Positions 5,604 through 7,188 of a stretch of DNA of 7,188 nt are shown here, piece by piece. How positions within the stretch are numbered: the stretch's first letter is position 1; each line of letters begins with the position of its first letter. A model generated the notes under the pieces. It was not told the origin of the DNA, searched no databases, and was given only the letters and a program-made list of their open reading frames with translations. The stretch comes from an uncultured Pirellulaceae bacterium (GTDB lineage: Bacteria; Planctomycetota; Planctomycetia; Pirellulales; Pirellulaceae): the NCBI GenBank assembly GCA_934255105.1, contig CAKQNH010000233.1, positions 1 to 7,188 of the forward strand. The letters are read 5' to 3'. A program made the translations under genes and the position numbers.

Positions 5604-6254
5604 TTAGTCGCGCCAGTTCAATTTTGCATCCCGCCCGGAGGTTGTTCGGTAATGCACTGTCGCATATGCTTTCGCTTCATCGTAAGACCAAGCCTTTGCG
5701 GGTCTCGTTTGCTTAGGCACTGGGAAGCCAGCTTGCTTGACCATGCGCCGTACCGACGAAGCCGATAGGTTGGTGTGGGTGGCAATATCACGGACCGTAA
5801 CCAGTCGCACGGAGCCGTGCTTAACATGTCCCGCTAGAATGTCGCTGGCCTTGGGGGGCGCTCTGTACCGTTCGTACCCACCTGATTCGGCGATTGTCTC
5901 CGCGCAGAAAAACTCGACGGGGAGGTATGGTAACTGCCGTTTCGCGACCGTGGCAAAGCCGATGGCAGCGCGTTCTAGCATTGCGGTGCGCTGTTTATCC
6001 GAGCAATTTAACAACGCTGAATTCAATGGAATTTCTAACTCTTCAAAAGCCGCTAGGATAACTTCGCAGAGGGTCAAAACATGCTCTTGCTGCGCATTCA
6101 ACCGATCGGCGACTTCCCTTAGCTCAGATGAATATTGTGCAAGTAGCGACAGCAACACGGCCGCGTATTGGCCATTTGGCTCCACTTGCTTCGCGAGTTC
6201 CAGAATGCTCCGGGCATTTCCACATGCCGCCTTTAGGATTGAATCCAAACTCAT
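5604..6254 (-). CDS. HTH-domain protein with a long helical N-terminus, probable element regulator
   Basis: 216 residues from ATG 6254, chosen because GGGAAGGG (6270-6263) ends eight bases upstream; in-frame TTG and GTG codons at 6272 and 6263 overlap that ribosome site. Residues 1-120 are predicted almost wholly helical (SILELAKQVE, AQYSSELREVADRLNAQQEH, EVILAAFEELEIPL), suggesting oligomerisation. Residues about 158-208 are a MerR/excisionase-like winged helix: VRLVTVRDIATHTNLSASSV, then RRMVKQAGFPVPKQ and WSYDEAKAYA. I do not recognise the full-length family. As the first gene of the minus-strand module, in front of two small HTH genes and a repeat cluster, it probably controls them or binds the element end. 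Stop TAA. Confidence 0.68.
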   Translation of the reverse strand: MSLDSILKAACGNARSILELAKQVEPNGQYAAVLLSLLAQYSSELREVADRLNAQQEHVLTLCEVILAAFEELEIPLNSALLNCSDKQRTAMLERAAIGFATVAKRQLPYLPVEFFCAETIAESGGYERYRAPPKASDILAGHVKHGSVRLVTVRDIATHTNLSASSVRRMVKQAGFPVPKQTRPAKAWSYDEAKAYATVHYRTTSGRDAKLNWRD

Positions 6255-6278
6255 CGCAGACACCCTTCCCAAAAATGT

Positions 6279-6349
6279 CGGGCTGTCCCGCGTCGGAGCT
6301 AGGAAAGGTGGTTAGCTCCGACGCGAGGCATTCGCAGGGGATCAGCCCG
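6279..6349. repeat. Large two-tier hairpin in the leader of the HTH regulator gene
   Basis: Perfect 12-bp arms CGCGTCGGAGCT (6289-6300) and AGCTCCGACGCG (6314-6325) enclose a 13-base loop. Outside them CGGGCTG (6279-6285) pairs with CAGCCCG (6343-6349). It begins about 25 bp upstream of ATG 6254 on the minus strand. There is no proper U-tract directly after either side, so it is not a standard terminator. It may be an RNA leader structure, an operator, or an element-end or recombination site. Confidence 0.55.
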
Positions 6350-6597
6350 CTACCCGTGGTTCCAAAATCGCATCTTACGGTCCACGATCTGGCTGTAGAG
6401 GGGGCTTGCTCAGAGATTGAGCTGCAGGCGACAAGGGCTCATATCGATGGTGGGGAACGCCTAGCCATTTCTCGATGGATAACGCATATGTCAACGCAGT
6501 TCTTACACGGCCTAGGCTCGTCACAACGCAAGATCGCGTCGGTTCCCGCCCTCCATTGAATAGCAGCCGGAATGCACCTGGAAGGCTAGGTGCCAAC
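6326..6597. other. Intergenic stretch with no supported gene
   Basis: About 270 bp between the radical-SAM-like fragment and the leader hairpin. Open frames here on both strands lack ribosome sites and look like translated noise. The right arm of the outer hairpin stem (6343-6349) and a small palindrome at the end of the fragment (6584-6603) are the only structures seen. If the element has a right boundary in this window, it probably lies here. Confidence 0.4.
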
Positions 6598-6603
6598 CTA
6601 GCC
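6584..6603. repeat. 8-bp inverted repeat over the radical-SAM fragment stop
   Basis: GGCTAGGT (6584-6591) and ACCTAGCC (6596-6603) enclose a 4-base loop and include the minus-strand TAG stop at 6600-6598. An alternative pairing, GCACCT with AGGTGC, overlaps it. No U-tract follows on the minus strand, so terminator activity is uncertain. Confidence 0.4.
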
Positions 6604-7080
6604 GTAGCGAGCCTCATGACGCACCCGGTCGAAGGGAAGATTCTCGGCTAAGTCGCTGAGGTGGTCAGTAAGAACATTTCCCACAAAGCGATGCCCCAAT
6701 TGCCCCTGCGCGCTTTCTGTCCCGTAGAGTCGCGCACTCGGAGTCACTAATGCGTACGTACCAGGCTTTGCACTGTTCCCGAATCCATCGACTTCAAATA
6801 AGCCATTCACGTTTTGAGACGCCTGGCGAACTGTGTCCCAGAACACATCGGAAGTAAGAGCATATTTCTCGCGGCTCGCGTATCCGTCACCGAGCGGAGC
6901 GAACTCTAAAAGCGACCAGCGACGAATGTTGGGATGTGATTCGAGAACGCCAGCTATTGCGGGAACACTAACGTAATTGCAGCCAGACACTACGGTTCGT
7001 ATTACTGTGGGTACACGAGATGAAGCCAAATCGTCTAGTAGACTGCACTTTAGGGGAATTGCTGTAAGTCCGCAGCGGAC
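6598..7080 (-). pseudogene. N-terminally truncated radical-SAM-like protein fragment
   Basis: The frame is open from just inside the palindrome at 7083 to TAG at 6600-6598, 160 residues. The only start candidate, TTG 7029, has no ribosome site. The sequence resembles the back half of a radical SAM TIM barrel plus a C-terminal extension: VIRTVVSGCNYVSVPAIAGVL matches the usual strand-helix after the substrate cavity, and IRRWSLLEFAPLGDG matches the common 'W.L..F.P.G' strand. Then come SREKYALTSDVFWDTVRQ and a final YALVTPSARLYG...VGNVLTD segment. The CxxxCxxC cluster motif, expected in the first half of such enzymes, is absent from the fragment and from the neighbouring sequence. This is therefore a remnant that cannot bind the iron-sulphur cluster. 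The family call comes from pattern recognition, and the substrate is unknown. Confidence 0.55.
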
Positions 7081-7083
7081 TTA
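7065..7083. repeat. Perfect 19-bp palindrome at the break between two gene fragments
   Basis: TAAGTCCGC-A-GCGGACTTA is a perfect 9-bp inverted repeat with a single central base. It includes the TAA stop of the right-hand gene and marks exactly where the truncated radical-SAM-like frame begins. There is no T-run, so it is not a canonical terminator. It may be a REP/IS200-type hairpin, a recombinase site or a rearrangement scar. Confidence 0.6.
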
Positions 7084-7188
7084 GGTTGCCAGCGCTAGGA
7101 GTTGTTCGAAGCGCAGTCGGATTTTTGTTTCGCTGGTGCCAGTTTTCAGATCGCTCAAAAATGATTCACGCAGCATTTCGCGGGCAAT
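7081..7188 (-). CDS. C-terminal tail of an unidentified protein (partial)
   Basis: The minus-strand frame is open from the window edge to TAA 7083-7081, giving 35 residues; the start lies beyond the window. The visible tail is a charged amphipathic helix with a REMLRESFLSDLKTGTSETK stretch and then IRLRFEQLLALAT. The composition and codon use look like a real gene end. I cannot assign a family from so short a piece. The stop codon is the arm of the 7065-7083 palindrome. Confidence 0.5.
   Translation of the reverse strand: MAREMLRESFLSDLKTGTSETKIRLRFEQLLALAT

Noticed and set aside
5737..6315. 192-residue plus-strand open frame
   Set aside because: It lies opposite the 216-residue HTH gene, has no ribosome site, and its Ser/Arg/Ala-rich content is typical of an antisense shadow.
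6128..6559. 143-residue plus-strand open frame
   Set aside because: Overlaps the antisense of the HTH gene and its leader hairpin; no motif and no ribosome site.

Overview
The window looks like a piece of bacterial chromosome carrying a small, partly decayed phage-like or satellite element next to a type I restriction-modification locus. The organism cannot be named from sequence alone. Moderate GC content, frequent TTG/GTG starts and the flavour of the proteins are compatible with a planctomycete-like or other environmental Gram-negative bacterium, but this is a weak inference. No integrase, capsid gene, tRNA, rRNA or CRISPR array was seen.

Layout. (1) 1-486, plus strand: C-terminal end of a type I restriction endonuclease R subunit (HsdR). 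(2) 487-1390: a small plus-strand gene at 685-1023 resembling the trypsin-co-occurring type of small proteins. It is bracketed by two copies of a diverged 32-bp repeat and followed by about 370 bp without a convincing gene. (3) 1391-6254, all minus strand, read right to left: a helical/HTH regulator (6254-5604); two tandem excisionase-like HTH proteins (5491-5291, 5291-5022); a helical protein of unknown function (4861-4487); a phage-type replication initiator (4487-3668); a DnaB-family replicative helicase (3671-2367); a small Cys-containing protein (2367-2113); and a terminase-small-subunit-like HTH protein (1801-1391). Several of these genes touch at overlapping stop/start codons (TAATG, TTGA, TAGTG), so they were probably translated as a coupled operon. 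(4) 6255-7188: a leader with a large hairpin, an N-terminally truncated radical-SAM-like fragment (minus), a 19-bp perfect palindrome, and the C-terminal tail of another minus-strand gene.

How it works together. Excisionase-like factors, an initiator, a helicase and a TerS-like protein, with no structural genes in view, resemble a phage satellite (PICI-like) or the early region of a cryptic prophage. The replication module shows two lesions. The initiator has an apparent one-base frameshift near its 3' end, which fuses its frame to that of the helicase. The helicase has an in-frame amber codon (2786-2784) between Walker A and Walker B, exactly where glutamine is expected, and an intact domain continues beyond it. 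Either the module is a young pseudogene or the amber codon is read through. This is the most interesting question in the window.
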